DNA of 64,000 nt from Xanthomonas arboricola pv. juglandis (GTDB lineage Bacteria; Pseudomonadota; Gammaproteobacteria; Xanthomonadales; Xanthomonadaceae). Location: contig NZ_JZEF01000001.1 of NCBI RefSeq assembly GCF_001013475.1, forward strand, positions 473,472 through 537,471. Reading direction: 5' to 3'. Of the stretch, positions 52,590 through 61,716 are shown in pieces. Made by a program: the position numbers and the translations under genes. The notes under the pieces were generated by a model that was given only the letters and a program-made list of their open reading frames with translations, was not told the origin of the DNA and ran no database searches. Position 1 is the stretch's first letter. Every line of letters begins with the position of its first letter.

Positions 52590-53975
52590 ATGGAACTCAG
52601 CAGTACGGCAGCACGGGCGCTGCCGGTGGTGGATGCGCGGATCTACCCGCGCGGTGGCCTGGACGTGTTGTCCAAGGCGGAAGTTGCGCGTCTGCGCGAT
52701 GCCTCCAGCGGTGGCATGCACGAGCTGTTGCGCCGCTGCGCGCTGGCCGTGCTGACCAGCGGCAGTGCGTCGGACGACCCGCGCGCCGCGCGCGACCTGT
52801 ATCCGGATTTCGATATCCAGGTGAACCAGCAGGACCGTGGCATCCGCATCGATCTGAGTAACGCACCGGCGATGGCCTTTGTCGATGGCGAGATCATCCG
52901 GGGTGTGGCCGAGCTGCTGTTCGCCGTGGTGCGCGACCTGGCCTACATGGCGATCGAGCTGGAAGCCCAGCGCGGGGATCTGGATACCAGCGAAGGCATC
53001 ACCAACGCGGTGTTCGGGCAGCTGCGCAATGCGCGGATCCTGCAGCCGTCGGACCCGAACCTGGTCGTGTGCTGGGGTGGTCATTCCATTTCGCGCGACG
53101 AGTACCTCTACACCAAACAGGTGGGCTACGAGCTGGGCCTGCGGGGCCTGGACATCTGTACCGGCTGCGGCCCGGGCGCCATGAAGGGCCCGATGAAGGG
53201 CGCCACCATCGCGCACGCCAAGCAGCGCAAGCATCACACGCGCTACATCGGCGTGACCGAGCCGGGCATCATCGCCGCCGAGTCGCCGAACCCGATCGTC
53301 AACCACCTGGTGATCATGCCGGACATCGAGAAGCGCCTGGAAGCCTTCGTCCGCATCGGCCACGGCATCCTGGTGTTTCCGGGCGGCGTCGGCACGGCGG
53401 AGGAAATCCTCTACCTGCTCGGCATCCTGCTGCGCGAAGAGAACGCCGACCTGCCGTTCCCGCTGATCCTGACCGGCCCGACCATTGCCGCGCCGTATTT
53501 CGAGCAGATCGACCGCTTCATCCGGCTCACCCTGGGCGAAGCTGTCGCTTCCCGCTACGAGATCATCGTCGGCGACCCGGTTGCCGTGGCGCGTCGCATG
53601 GCCGAAGGCATCCACGACGTGCGCGCGCACCGCAAGGAACAGAAGGATTCGTACTACTTCAACTGGTCCGTCCACATCCCGCTCGAGTACCAGCAGCCGT
53701 TCGAACCCAGCCACGAGGCCATGGCCGCCCTCGACCTGCACCACGGCCGCCCAGCGCCCGCGCTGGCCGCCGACCTGCGGCGTGCCTTCTCCGGCATCGT
53801 CGCCGGCAACGTCAAGGAAGACGGCATGCGCCGCATCGAGGAATTCGGCCCCTTCGAAATCCACGGCGACCCGGACATCATGCAGGCCCTGGATGAATTG
53901 CTGCGTGGCTTCGTCGAGCAGCGCCGGATGAAGATTTCGGGGGACTACCGGCCTTGTTATCGGGTGGTGACCTGA
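52590..53975 (+). CDS. ppnN: Pyrimidine/purine nucleotide 5'-monophosphate nucleosidase PpnN (YgdH)
   Basis: A 461-residue LOG-family nucleosidase that cleaves nucleoside monophosphates to base and ribose-5-phosphate. The Rossmann-like LOG core shows CTGCGPGAMKGPMKGA and FPGGVGTAEEILYLLGIL (the PGGxGTxxE motif, about residues 265-282), flanked by the PpnN-specific N- and C-terminal domains (for example DSYYFNWSVHIPLEYQQPFEP). In E. coli PpnN is stimulated by (p)ppGpp. It is a single gene between a terminator and a hairpin. Confidence 0.95.
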   Translation: MELSSTAARALPVVDARIYPRGGLDVLSKAEVARLRDASSGGMHELLRRCALAVLTSGSASDDPRAARDLYPDFDIQVNQQDRGIRIDLSNAPAMAFVDGEIIRGVAELLFAVVRDLAYMAIELEAQRGDLDTSEGITNAVFGQLRNARILQPSDPNLVVCWGGHSISRDEYLYTKQVGYELGLRGLDICTGCGPGAMKGPMKGATIAHAKQRKHHTRYIGVTEPGIIAAESPNPIVNHLVIMPDIEKRLEAFVRIGHGILVFPGGVGTAEEILYLLGILLREENADLPFPLILTGPTIAAPYFEQIDRFIRLTLGEAVASRYEIIVGDPVAVARRMAEGIHDVRAHRKEQKDSYYFNWSVHIPLEYQQPFEPSHEAMAALDLHHGRPAPALAADLRRAFSGIVAGNVKEDGMRRIEEFGPFEIHGDPDIMQALDELLRGFVEQRRMKISGDYRPCYRVVT

Positions 53976-53985
53976 GACGAAGCAA

Positions 53986-54008
53986 TAGGGGGAGCGCTCG
54001 TCCCCCTA
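53986..54008 (+). terminator. Hairpin after ppnN
   Basis: The stem TAGGGGGA/TCCCCCTA with a 7-base loop lies 10 bases past the stop. It lacks a clear T tract, so termination is probable but not proven. Confidence 0.5.
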
Positions 54009-54089
54009 GTTGTACCGTTCATCCGTCTGTAGATTGTGTCTGATTTCAGGGTGAGGCACGATGTGGCCTCAACGCTGGGGAGCGTGCAG

Positions 54090-54632
54090 ATGTCGTTTCG
54101 AGAGCGCGGTTTCACTATGCTGGAGTTGCTGGTAACCGTCGCGGTGATTGCGGTACTGGCAGCGATCGCCTTTCCTAATTTCAAGAGCGTCATTCAGTCA
54201 AATCAAATTGCTACCGCCTCCAATGAGGTTCTTGCCGCATTTTCATTCGGGCGAAGTGAAGCCGTGCGGACTAATAGTAGCGCGGGGATATGCCCTTCCA
54301 GTACCGGCACCAGTTGTAGCGGCAATTGGGACAGCGGCTGGATCGTCTGGCGTGACGATAACGCAAATGGAAGTTTGGATGGCAATGAAGCCGTCCTTCG
54401 ATATGGCCAAGGAAAAGGGGCCGTGACCTACAAAGGAAATCCACCTATTAAATTCACCTTTGATCGACGCGGCAGAGTTGTAGGGAGCGGGTCGAACGGG
54501 GCGGCACTGCAAGGGTCACAGGTGTTCCTGATCCAATCAAGTAGCTGTAAAGCTGGTGAGGTTGCATTAGCTCGTACCCTGACTGTGGGTGTAACGGGGC
54601 AGATCCGGATTTCCAAGAGCAACTGCACATGA
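54090..54632 (+). CDS. fimT: Type IV minor pseudopilin, GspH/FimT family
   Basis: A 180-residue prepilin-like protein. The type III signal RERGFTMLELLVTVAVIAVLAAIAF has the PilD cleavage site after Gly and Glu at position 5. The C-terminal domain has four cysteines (ICPSSTGTSC, SSC, SNC) and a FimT-type end GVTGQIRIS. ATG 54090, with ggggag upstream, is chosen over the longer frame at 54036. It is the first gene of the minor pilin operon (fimU position of Pseudomonas) and overlaps pilV by 4 bp. Confidence 0.9.
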   Translation: MSFRERGFTMLELLVTVAVIAVLAAIAFPNFKSVIQSNQIATASNEVLAAFSFGRSEAVRTNSSAGICPSSTGTSCSGNWDSGWIVWRDDNANGSLDGNEAVLRYGQGKGAVTYKGNPPIKFTFDRRGRVVGSGSNGAALQGSQVFLIQSSSCKAGEVALARTLTVGVTGQIRISKSNCT

Positions 54633-55102
54633 GTAGATCGATTTCTATTCTGAAGAATGGCCGCTCAAGATCGGCGCAACGAGGCTTCTCATTAATCGAG
54701 GTGCTTGTCGCGGTCCTTGTCCTTGCAATCGGATTGCTTGGCTTTGCCCTGCTACAGACAACCAGCGTGCGTATGTCGAAAAGTGCAGCCGTTCGGACCC
54801 AGGCCACTAACCTAGCCACAGAGCTGCTTGATCAAATGCGCGTTAATCGCTTAAGCGCGGCAAGCTTTCCCAGTCAGGCGACCTTTGCAAGTGGCTCTGT
54901 CAGTACAACAAGCTGTATTCCGTCAATTGGCGCTGCCGACGTATCAAAGATGGTTGCTTTATGGAAGTGCGAGGTGGTCAGGACGCTTGGAGATAATGCA
55001 GGTTCAACAGTGTTGTTTGATAACGGTGTCGCTACCGTGCAACTGATCTGGAGCGATCGTGGCGGAGATAGTACGCAATTTAGCGTGAGCACTAAACTAT
55101 GA
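54629..55102 (+). CDS. pilV: Type IV pilus minor pilin PilV
   Basis: A 157-residue minor pilin. A long basic leader precedes QRGFSLIEVLVAVLVLAIGLLGFALLQ, with cleavage after Gly and Glu5 present. The LLGFALLQTTSVR run is typical of PilV. The C-terminal domain is short with two cysteines. It overlaps both neighbours by 4 bp. With PilW and PilX it forms the priming tip complex that carries PilY1. Confidence 0.9.
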   Translation: MSRSISILKNGRSRSAQRGFSLIEVLVAVLVLAIGLLGFALLQTTSVRMSKSAAVRTQATNLATELLDQMRVNRLSAASFPSQATFASGSVSTTSCIPSIGAADVSKMVALWKCEVVRTLGDNAGSTVLFDNGVATVQLIWSDRGGDSTQFSVSTKL

Positions 55103-56238
55103 TCGGCTTTAAGCGCGGACGCCTACGAGTCAGCGGCGTATCGTTAATTGAATTGATGATCGCGTTGGTCATAGGTCTGGTGTTGATGCTTGGCATTCTG
55201 CAGGTCTTTGCCGCGTCTAAAACTGCGTACCGTCTTTCAGAGGGCCTTGCACGAACTCAGGAAAATGCACGTTTTGCCATCGATTACTTGCAGCGTGATG
55301 TAAGAATGGCGGGGCATTTCGGTTGTGTAAGCGATCAATCCCACCTTCAGAACGCTGACGCGTTGCAGTCGAATTTTGCGAGCAACGCGGACCAGGCGCT
55401 AAATTTTAAAGTATCAATCCAGGGGTATGAGGCCAACGGCACCGCACCGTCTGACTCAGTAACTCTTGGTGCTCCCACAGGCGGATGGTCTCCTGGTTTG
55501 CCTACGTCAATTTCAGCGCTCTCTCCACTAGCCGGCAGTGACATTGTCGTTTTGCGGTTTCTCTCACCGCAGGGTACGCCCGTCAATACAGTAGCCACGG
55601 GCGCCAGCACGACGAAATTTACGGTGTCACCGGCGCGGTGGGTTGCCTTCACCCAGGACGGCGTCGCCAATCCCCAACTGTTCGGTGTTGCAGATTGTAC
55701 CTACGCCGATGTGTTCCAAGCATCTGCTACTTCTGCGTCAACTGGCGAGGTAACGGTGGCAAAAGCCATCAGCCGCTATTCCGCTCAGCCCACCGGGCAA
55801 ACCAACTTGTACCGAGCAGAGTCGCTTGTTTATTACGTCGCCACAAACTCAGGTGGTGAACCTGCACTCTTCCGGGCGCGATACGGCGGGGCAGGCTACA
55901 CTAGTGAGGAGCTGGTTGAGGGCGTGGAAAGCTTGCAGTTCATATATGGTCAGGATCGCATAACGGATCTGACAGTGAACCCGCCAAGTGGCTATATTGA
56001 TGTCCAAAATACTGCTGCAACTCTAGGCAGTGTGGCCGCACAGTGGCGGCGTGTCGGTAGTGTCCAGATTGGACTTTTGATGAGAAGTCCTGAGAATTCC
56101 GCAGCGACTGCACCTGCTGTCGCAAATCGCCCACGTGTGCTTGGAGTAGAGTTTGCTCCACCATCTTCCTTTGATGGGAGGGTGCGAGGTGTCTACGAAA
56201 CGACAGCGGCGCTGAGGAATCGTTTGTATGGAAACTAG
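55099..56238 (+). CDS. pilW: Type IV pilus minor pilin PilW
   Basis: A 379-residue minor pilin. VSGVSLIELMIALVIGLVLMLGILQVF is the prepilin helix with Glu5; note Val-Ser instead of Phe at the mature start (G-VSLIE). Family landmarks include EGLARTQENARFAIDYLQRDVRMAGHFGC and a C-terminal VGSVQIGLLMRSPE. It overlaps pilX by 11 bp. Confidence 0.9.
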   Translation: MIGFKRGRLRVSGVSLIELMIALVIGLVLMLGILQVFAASKTAYRLSEGLARTQENARFAIDYLQRDVRMAGHFGCVSDQSHLQNADALQSNFASNADQALNFKVSIQGYEANGTAPSDSVTLGAPTGGWSPGLPTSISALSPLAGSDIVVLRFLSPQGTPVNTVATGASTTKFTVSPARWVAFTQDGVANPQLFGVADCTYADVFQASATSASTGEVTVAKAISRYSAQPTGQTNLYRAESLVYYVATNSGGEPALFRARYGGAGYTSEELVEGVESLQFIYGQDRITDLTVNPPSGYIDVQNTAATLGSVAAQWRRVGSVQIGLLMRSPENSAATAPAVANRPRVLGVEFAPPSSFDGRVRGVYETTAALRNRLYGN

Positions 56239-56755
56239 CCTGAATAGAATGCAGCAAGGAGGGCGGCTATATCTGACGTCGAGACATAATCAGTCAGGGG
56301 CAGTGCTTTATGTCGCCTTGATCATGCTGATTCTTCTTGCGTTGCTCGGAATCGCGGGGATGCAGGTGACAGGCCTGCAAGAACGAATGGCCTTCAATTA
56401 TCGGTCCACAAATGTTGCATTTCAGAACGCCGAACAGCTTGCCCGCTCTACCGAGTGTGGAGTTGAGAATCTAATTAATCGGACCAACGTCGCCGGCTGC
56501 ACCGCAGTCTCCGATATAAAGGTGTGCGATCAGGTGTTCGATGCGACTAGTTGGGCAATGAACCTAAAGCCTGCCAATGGTTCTGGGACGAATGTTAGAT
56601 TGCTGGGCCCATGTATCTCTGGTTATTCCAGTTTTGGCATGGGAGAGGCAGTCAATGAAGATCCCAATCCTATCTATCAAGTCACTGCCTACAATACGGA
56701 CGGGGTTGACAGCGACGCTGCCGATGCCGCTGTCGACACTATTTTCCGCCCTTGA
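56228..56755 (+). CDS. pilX: Type IV pilus assembly protein PilX
   Basis: A 175-residue protein with a hydrophobic N-terminal segment (SGAVLYVALIMLILLALLGIAGMQVTG) followed by LQERMAFNYRSTNVAFQNAEQLAR, the PilX N-terminal signature. It lacks a classic G-F-T-L-x-E site, as is normal for PilX. It may thread PilY1 onto the pilus tip. pilY1 follows 9 bp later. Confidence 0.88.
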   Translation: METSLNRMQQGGRLYLTSRHNQSGAVLYVALIMLILLALLGIAGMQVTGLQERMAFNYRSTNVAFQNAEQLARSTECGVENLINRTNVAGCTAVSDIKVCDQVFDATSWAMNLKPANGSGTNVRLLGPCISGYSSFGMGEAVNEDPNPIYQVTAYNTDGVDSDAADAAVDTIFRP

Positions 56756-56764
56756 GGCACACAT

Positions 56765-59700
56765 ATGCCGGCTCGTCGCTTTAATCTAAATGTATTGGCC
56801 CTGATTGCAGCTGCTGCGCTCTGCACTTATGGCATCTATGCAGCGCTGTCGGCGCAGGGGCAGGGGGATTTGGCCCAAGCGCCGATGAACACACAGAGCC
56901 CAGCGCAGGCAGCATTCATTATGGCTGTCGACGATTCGAATTCGATGGGATTCGAGATGTTGACAAGCATCGGTGATTTGAACATGCGCTGGAACTCTTG
57001 CACGAGAAGCTTCTTCTCAAGTGCAGGTGTTTTTTATTCGGGCGGTGATAATGATTGCGCAATAAATACTGGTAGCGTCATCTACCTTTTCCCACATGCG
57101 GATTTCGATAAGGCTTATGGTGGTGGTGCAATGCCGCCACTGGACCAGTTTGGTTTTGCGCGATCGCCTGCATATAATAAAACCTATTTTGATCCTTCTA
57201 CGGCCTATTCGCCTTGGCGCAAGGCGGATGGGACGCTTTGGGACAACGCGACTCCTGCTGCGACTCGTGCTGATCCCAGGTCTGATAGGACAGTGCCTTA
57301 TGGCGTCGTGTATGACTTGACATCTAATCGGTCGTCGACATCAGAGTATTTCTATATTCCGCGGAATACTGCTGTGCCTAATCTTGCGGGCACAGGGGTG
57401 CGGTATAGATTTAATAACAATTGGTCGACCGCTGCACGGACTTTCAGTGGTACCAGTGGTAGGGGGAATAACGGGGAAAATGATTCTTCCGGGAATGCAA
57501 TAGGAAATGCCTTCTATTCGTTCGATTATTTTCCAGCCACATTTTATCTTCCTGCGGCGAGTGCTGCACCCACTGGGTATAAAATCGCTGATGTCAACCG
57601 GCCGTTGGCAGTGAATGCCTGTGGGCCTGGCTGTAATCTAAGGCGATATCAAATCAAGCTGGAAAATTACGATAATGCAGCTGCTTATAATGCAGCGATC
57701 CAAAACTTTGCTAACTGGTTTCAATATCATCGCAATCGCACGTTGGCCATGATTGGGTCAATGACCCAATCTTTGGCTAATATTAATAACATGCGGATTG
57801 GGTATTTTACTATCAATTCTCGAAGTAATGACGTCGTTATGTATCAAATGCCTAACGAACGGCCCAATCTGTATTCTGCGATAACAACCTTGACGCTCAA
57901 TGGTGGCACCCCGAATCGCTCCGCAGTAGGCTTCCTGGGAGCACAGTTCCGTCGTACTGACGCCGGTGCGCCGGTGCAGCTGTCCTGTCAGAAGAATGCC
58001 GGGATGTTGTTTACGGACGGCTATACCAATAGCAATGATGATTCGACAGTCGACAATGAAGATGGTTCACTCAGCACTCCATTTTCTGATAAGTACGCAG
58101 GGACAATCGCTGATCTGGCGTCCAAATACTACGAAGGTTCCGGTGTGCCACTGCGAACGGGTGGTACGTTTGCAGCTGGAAGAGTCAGGGCTCCCGACGC
58201 CTGCGCTACGTTGGCCACTACCAGTCCGGACTGGAAGCGCCTGGACTGTGAGACCGATCTTCACATGAACTTCTATGGGATCACGTTGGGTGCTCAGGGG
58301 CGCATTTATGAAGTCAATGCGGCAGCAACTGCAGATCCCTATGCGAATCCACCGGTCTGGGATAATCTTCCGAATCCAAGCCTTACCGATGACGGGACTG
58401 TGATTGACGAGTTGTGGCATGCAACAATCAATTCGCGCGGTGAATTCGTAAATGCCAAAACGCCGGACGAAGTGACTGCTGCGATGCGCAGAATTCTTTC
58501 CAGTGTGGCGTCCGGTGCTTCGCCCGCAGGTAGTATCGCTCTTACCGGAGCTCGCATTGGTTCAGGTTCATTCACCGTAGTTCCCTTTTACGAAGCGCTC
58601 AATAGTGGCACAGATTGGTACGGGAAGTTGACCGCCCAACGGGTGGCTGCTTCCACTGCAAGTGGTGATCTTGCTTATACGGATATCTGGGAGGCGGGTG
58701 CGCTGATTCCGCAGAGCACGTCTCGTACTATTTTTTATGGCACGTCAACCGGTGTGGCACCTTTTAACTCTACTAACGTAAAATTGGCGGATCTTTGCAG
58801 TAATGTGGCTTCGGGCATGTCTACCTGTACCGATGCGGTGATCACGACGCGACTAAAGGTCGATGCTACCCAGGCCGTGGATTACTTGCGTGGGAATCAA
58901 GCCTTGGAGACATCTAGCACCACGCCGTTGCGTAAACGTACAACGCGGCTGGGTGATATTGTCAACTCTACTCCGGTGATCGAGTCTCCGACAGATGACT
59001 TTGGTTATCGGTCAATGTATGACGCGGCTTCCAATAAGTTTGACCCCTATAACTATGCCGCTTACTTGAAGGCAAAGGCTGCGGGTGGTCGCAGTATGGT
59101 GTATGTAGGTGCTAATGACGGAATGCTGCACGGCTTCAATGCCAGTAACGGTGTTGAGCAGTTTGCTTATATTCCGCAAACAGCCTTAGGCCACATGGGG
59201 AATTTGCTGTTTCCGTACAACGCAGCTGATAAGAACAATCAGTATTTCCAGCATCGTTATTATGTGGATGGACCAGTTGCTGTTTCCGATGTCGCATCTG
59301 CTGTTGATAGTTGGTCCACAGTGCTTGTAGGAACTGCTGGCGCCGGTGGTAAGAGTGTTTTTGCCCTGAATGTTACAAGCCCTTCAAGCTTCTCGGCGAA
59401 TAGTCGCCTTTGGGAGTTGAGTGACTCAAACTCCAATGCGGCAATTTCGCGAAATATCGGCAACGTTCTAGGTAAACCTGTCATTGTCCCAGTGCGTAGT
59501 TCATCCGGCGTCGTTAGATGGAAGGCAATTTTTGGAAATGGTTACGGAAGTGCCAATGGTAGAGCTGTGCTGTTTGTTGTTGATATCTTGAGTGGAAGGG
59601 TGAATCTAATCCCCGCAATTGAAGCTGGAATCAATAACGCAAATGGCCTGGGAAATATTGTCGTCTTGGATCGTTTTTCCGGATCGACAGGTACCGAAAG

Positions 59701-60544
59701 TGGACGTGATGGCTCTGCGGATACGGTTTACGCAGCTGACCAGCTTGGGGCGATTTGGAAATTTGATCTTCGTAGCCTTGCATCAAATCCCGCCACGCCG
59801 GAGACGGCTGCAACGCTGGCGCTGCCGTTGTTTGTCGCCAAGGATGCTCAGGGAGCCCGCCAGCCTGTTCTAGGTGGTTTGCGTGCGACTGCGGGGCCGG
59901 GGGGCGGCGTGATGCTGTTCTTTGGTACTGGGGGATTCTCTTTCCGAAGTGACGCGTCTGATACTTCTCAGCAGACACTTTATGGTGTGCTTGACCGCGG
60001 CAGCGCCACCACAATTCAGCGCGCCGACCTCCTGCAGCAAAGAACCGTCTCTAGTTCGGTGGACAGCCGCGAAACGACCACCTTGGCCATGCCTGCAGGA
60101 GGTCTGGGGTGGTATCTCGATTTGCCAGGCCAGGGTGAGCGTTTTGTGGGAAATCCTGCAATCCAAAATGGCATCGTTTTTTTCCCGACGTTCCAACCTG
60201 GCTCCACGGACGGTTGTTTGCCTGGCGGTACCAATTGGCTGTACGGACTCAGTGCGCTATCCGGGGCAGCGCAACTCTCCGGGGTGAGGGTTGGTGCGCC
60301 GACTGGTCCTGCTTACTCCTCGGGCACTGGGGCAGTGGCACTCAAGACTGAAGGGTCGTCGCCTGTGAAGGACGTTGCTGTGATGACGATGCCTCGGCAG
60401 GGGCCTCTCACATCCGATGCGTCCAGTAGCGACCTTGACAACGCACTATCGAGGCAATGCCAGATGATGATTAACCTTCCCGGCTCTAAGACGCTGTTCA
60501 TGGCGCGCGCCTGTGGACGTCAATCCTGGAGGCAGATCAAGTGA
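56765..60544 (+). CDS. pilY1: Type IV pilus tip adhesin/assembly protein PilY1
   Basis: A 1259-residue protein with an N-terminal hydrophobic export segment, then a von Willebrand A-like region with a MIDAS-like DDSNSM motif (about residue 57), and a C-terminal PilY1 beta-propeller (about 720-1200: GDIVNSTPVIESP, YVGANDGMLHGFNA, YAADQLGAIWKFDL). The loop before YAADQ is a partly kept calcium site (SGRDGSAD). It is AT-richer than the genes outside the cluster. Known PilY1 proteins act in adhesion, surface sensing and pilus retraction control. The stop overlaps pilE. Confidence 0.93.
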   Translation: MPARRFNLNVLALIAAAALCTYGIYAALSAQGQGDLAQAPMNTQSPAQAAFIMAVDDSNSMGFEMLTSIGDLNMRWNSCTRSFFSSAGVFYSGGDNDCAINTGSVIYLFPHADFDKAYGGGAMPPLDQFGFARSPAYNKTYFDPSTAYSPWRKADGTLWDNATPAATRADPRSDRTVPYGVVYDLTSNRSSTSEYFYIPRNTAVPNLAGTGVRYRFNNNWSTAARTFSGTSGRGNNGENDSSGNAIGNAFYSFDYFPATFYLPAASAAPTGYKIADVNRPLAVNACGPGCNLRRYQIKLENYDNAAAYNAAIQNFANWFQYHRNRTLAMIGSMTQSLANINNMRIGYFTINSRSNDVVMYQMPNERPNLYSAITTLTLNGGTPNRSAVGFLGAQFRRTDAGAPVQLSCQKNAGMLFTDGYTNSNDDSTVDNEDGSLSTPFSDKYAGTIADLASKYYEGSGVPLRTGGTFAAGRVRAPDACATLATTSPDWKRLDCETDLHMNFYGITLGAQGRIYEVNAAATADPYANPPVWDNLPNPSLTDDGTVIDELWHATINSRGEFVNAKTPDEVTAAMRRILSSVASGASPAGSIALTGARIGSGSFTVVPFYEALNSGTDWYGKLTAQRVAASTASGDLAYTDIWEAGALIPQSTSRTIFYGTSTGVAPFNSTNVKLADLCSNVASGMSTCTDAVITTRLKVDATQAVDYLRGNQALETSSTTPLRKRTTRLGDIVNSTPVIESPTDDFGYRSMYDAASNKFDPYNYAAYLKAKAAGGRSMVYVGANDGMLHGFNASNGVEQFAYIPQTALGHMGNLLFPYNAADKNNQYFQHRYYVDGPVAVSDVASAVDSWSTVLVGTAGAGGKSVFALNVTSPSSFSANSRLWELSDSNSNAAISRNIGNVLGKPVIVPVRSSSGVVRWKAIFGNGYGSANGRAVLFVVDILSGRVNLIPAIEAGINNANGLGNIVVLDRFSGSTGTESGRDGSADTVYAADQLGAIWKFDLRSLASNPATPETAATLALPLFVAKDAQGARQPVLGGLRATAGPGGGVMLFFGTGGFSFRSDASDTSQQTLYGVLDRGSATTIQRADLLQQRTVSSSVDSRETTTLAMPAGGLGWYLDLPGQGERFVGNPAIQNGIVFFPTFQPGSTDGCLPGGTNWLYGLSALSGAAQLSGVRVGAPTGPAYSSGTGAVALKTEGSSPVKDVAVMTMPRQGPLTSDASSSDLDNALSRQCQMMINLPGSKTLFMARACGRQSWRQIK

Positions 60545-60975
60545 AGGCCAGCATGTCAAACGGGCGCTGCGTAACGACCGGTTTCACATTGATCGAGCTG
60601 ATGATCACTGTTGCGATAGTGGCTATCCTCGCCGCTGTGGCGTATCCGTCCTATATCGAACACGTCAGGAAGTCTCGTCGGGCTCAAGCGAAGGCTGATT
60701 TGGTTGAGTTGGCGCAATTAGCGGAGCGTTTCCATACGGCGAATGGGACGTTTGCGAATTTTTCACTGAGCGGTAGTGGGGGGTTCACCCAATCTCCCAA
60801 GGAGGGGGGGGCTGCGCGCTACCTGCTTTCCCTTGCCGCTGCACCGAGCTCCTCCACCTTTTCTGTTGTCGCCACGCCGCAGGGCGATCAAGCCAAGGAC
60901 AAGTGCGGTACGCTCTCCCTCAATCAGGCAGGGGCGAAGTCGGCTAGCGGAGGAAGTGTTGCTGACTGTTGGTGA
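60541..60975 (+). CDS. pilE: Type IV pilin-like protein PilE
   Basis: A 144-residue minor pilin. VTTGFTLIELMITVAIVAILAAVAYPSYIEHVRKSRRAQAKADL is a textbook pilin N-terminus with Glu5. The C-terminal pair of cysteines (DKCGTLSL...VADCW) encloses the D-region. GTG 60541 overlaps the pilY1 stop; ATG 60553 is an alternative that would shorten the leader by four residues. It is the last gene of the operon. Confidence 0.92.
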   Translation: MKASMSNGRCVTTGFTLIELMITVAIVAILAAVAYPSYIEHVRKSRRAQAKADLVELAQLAERFHTANGTFANFSLSGSGGFTQSPKEGGAARYLLSLAAAPSSSTFSVVATPQGDQAKDKCGTLSLNQAGAKSASGGSVADCW

Positions 60976-61005
60976 GCGCTTGACACAGATCCTGAAAAAA
61001 AACGC

Positions 61006-61035
61006 TTGCCAGTAGTGCCGAGGCCTCTGTACAAT
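61006..61035 (+). promoter_or_regulatory. Promoter of tRNA-Asn
   Basis: TTGCCA (61006-61011), an 18-bp spacer and TACAAT (61030-61035) lie 10 bp before the tRNA 5' end. Confidence 0.65.
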
Positions 61036-61045
61036 TCGCCTCCCC

Positions 61046-61122
61046 GCCCGAATAGCTCAGCCGGTTAGAGCACTTGACTGTTAATCAGGGGGTCGTTGGT
61101 TCGAGTCCAACTTCGGGCGCCA
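61046..61122 (+). tRNA. tRNA-Asn (anticodon GTT)
   Basis: A 77-nt tRNA. Acceptor GCCCGAA/TTCGGGC, D arm with CAGCCGGTTAGAG, anticodon loop CTGTTAA (GTT), T arm GTTGGTTCGAGTCCAAC and encoded CCA. It separates pilE from the second fimT-like gene. Confidence 0.97.
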
Positions 61123-61130
61123 AGATGTTG

Positions 61131-61165
61131 AAGAGGCCGCGACTAGTCGCGGCCTCTTTGTTTTT
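61131..61165 (+). terminator. Intrinsic terminator after tRNA-Asn
   Basis: A long perfect stem, GAGGCCGCGACT/AGTCGCGGCCTC in one continuous palindrome (61133-61156), is followed by TTTGTTTTT. Being palindromic, it can also end the convergent fimT-like transcript. Confidence 0.85.
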
Positions 61166-61173
61166 GCTGTAGC

Positions 61174-61716
61174 TCACCGTGCGGGGCATGTGGTTGGTTG
61201 CCTGTAGCGAACAGACCGCGTTCGCCCTGAGTTGTTGACAATGACATCTGCCAGACGCTGCGCACGCGTGCAGAGGCTGATCGTGATGTTGGTGCCGCTG
61301 TTGCGGCCGTTCGGAAGAAATCGGACAAGCGATCGGCCGGTCGTTCCAGTGATACTGATGTTGTCGCTCGCAGCGTACTGCTCAACCTGCAGGACCGAGT
61401 CCGTATCTGCAGGCTGGCCAGTGCGCAGCGGATCCTTAAAAAGGATCCAACCCTGGCTCCAGTCCCTTCCAGATCGACAATTTGCCCCATCACCAGACGG
61501 GCAGATGCTGACCGGCAAGCGATGCGTGACAGCCAGGCTTCTGGCCATCGCCAGATGTGCGGTGAGTAAGTGAACCCTTGCCTGTGCTCGCTGCCACTCG
61601 ATCAAAGCGTTGAAGCTGGGCAGGCCGATGGCTGCCACGATCCCGATGATCGCCATCACGATCACTAGCTGTAGTGCCGTGTACCCTTTTTCGCACGAAC
61701 GAGTCACTGCTTTCAC
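61174..61716 (-). CDS. Second GspH/FimT-family pseudopilin, with Gln at pilin position 5 and a GRxR motif
   Basis: A 180-residue prepilin-like protein. The signal reads EKGYTALQLVIVMAIIGIVAAIGL: cleavage after Gly, then Tyr-Thr-Ala-Leu-Gln, so the usual Glu5 is Gln (codon CAG). The C-terminal domain has the FimT pattern with cysteines in ICPSGDGANC, SLC and TTC, and near its end NNSGRTRSVRYR contains a GRxR motif, the DNA-binding motif reported for Legionella FimT. It is monocistronic, divergent from uvrB, and separate from the main pilin operon. A DNA-uptake pseudopilin is the best guess. Confidence 0.85.
   Translation of the reverse strand: MKAVTRSCEKGYTALQLVIVMAIIGIVAAIGLPSFNALIEWQRAQARVHLLTAHLAMARSLAVTHRLPVSICPSGDGANCRSGRDWSQGWILFKDPLRTGQPADTDSVLQVEQYAASDNISITGTTGRSLVRFLPNGRNSGTNITISLCTRAQRLADVIVNNSGRTRSVRYRQPTTCPAR

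Noticed and set aside
54049..54063. sigma54-like promoter (AGGCACG...) before the minor pilin operon
   Set aside because: The -12 element does not give the required GC at the right distance; the match is only to the -24 half.
61046..61122. tRNA-Asn as integration point for a pilin island
   Set aside because: No integrase and no second copy of the tRNA 3' end was seen near 54000; the low-GC cluster has no visible island borders.
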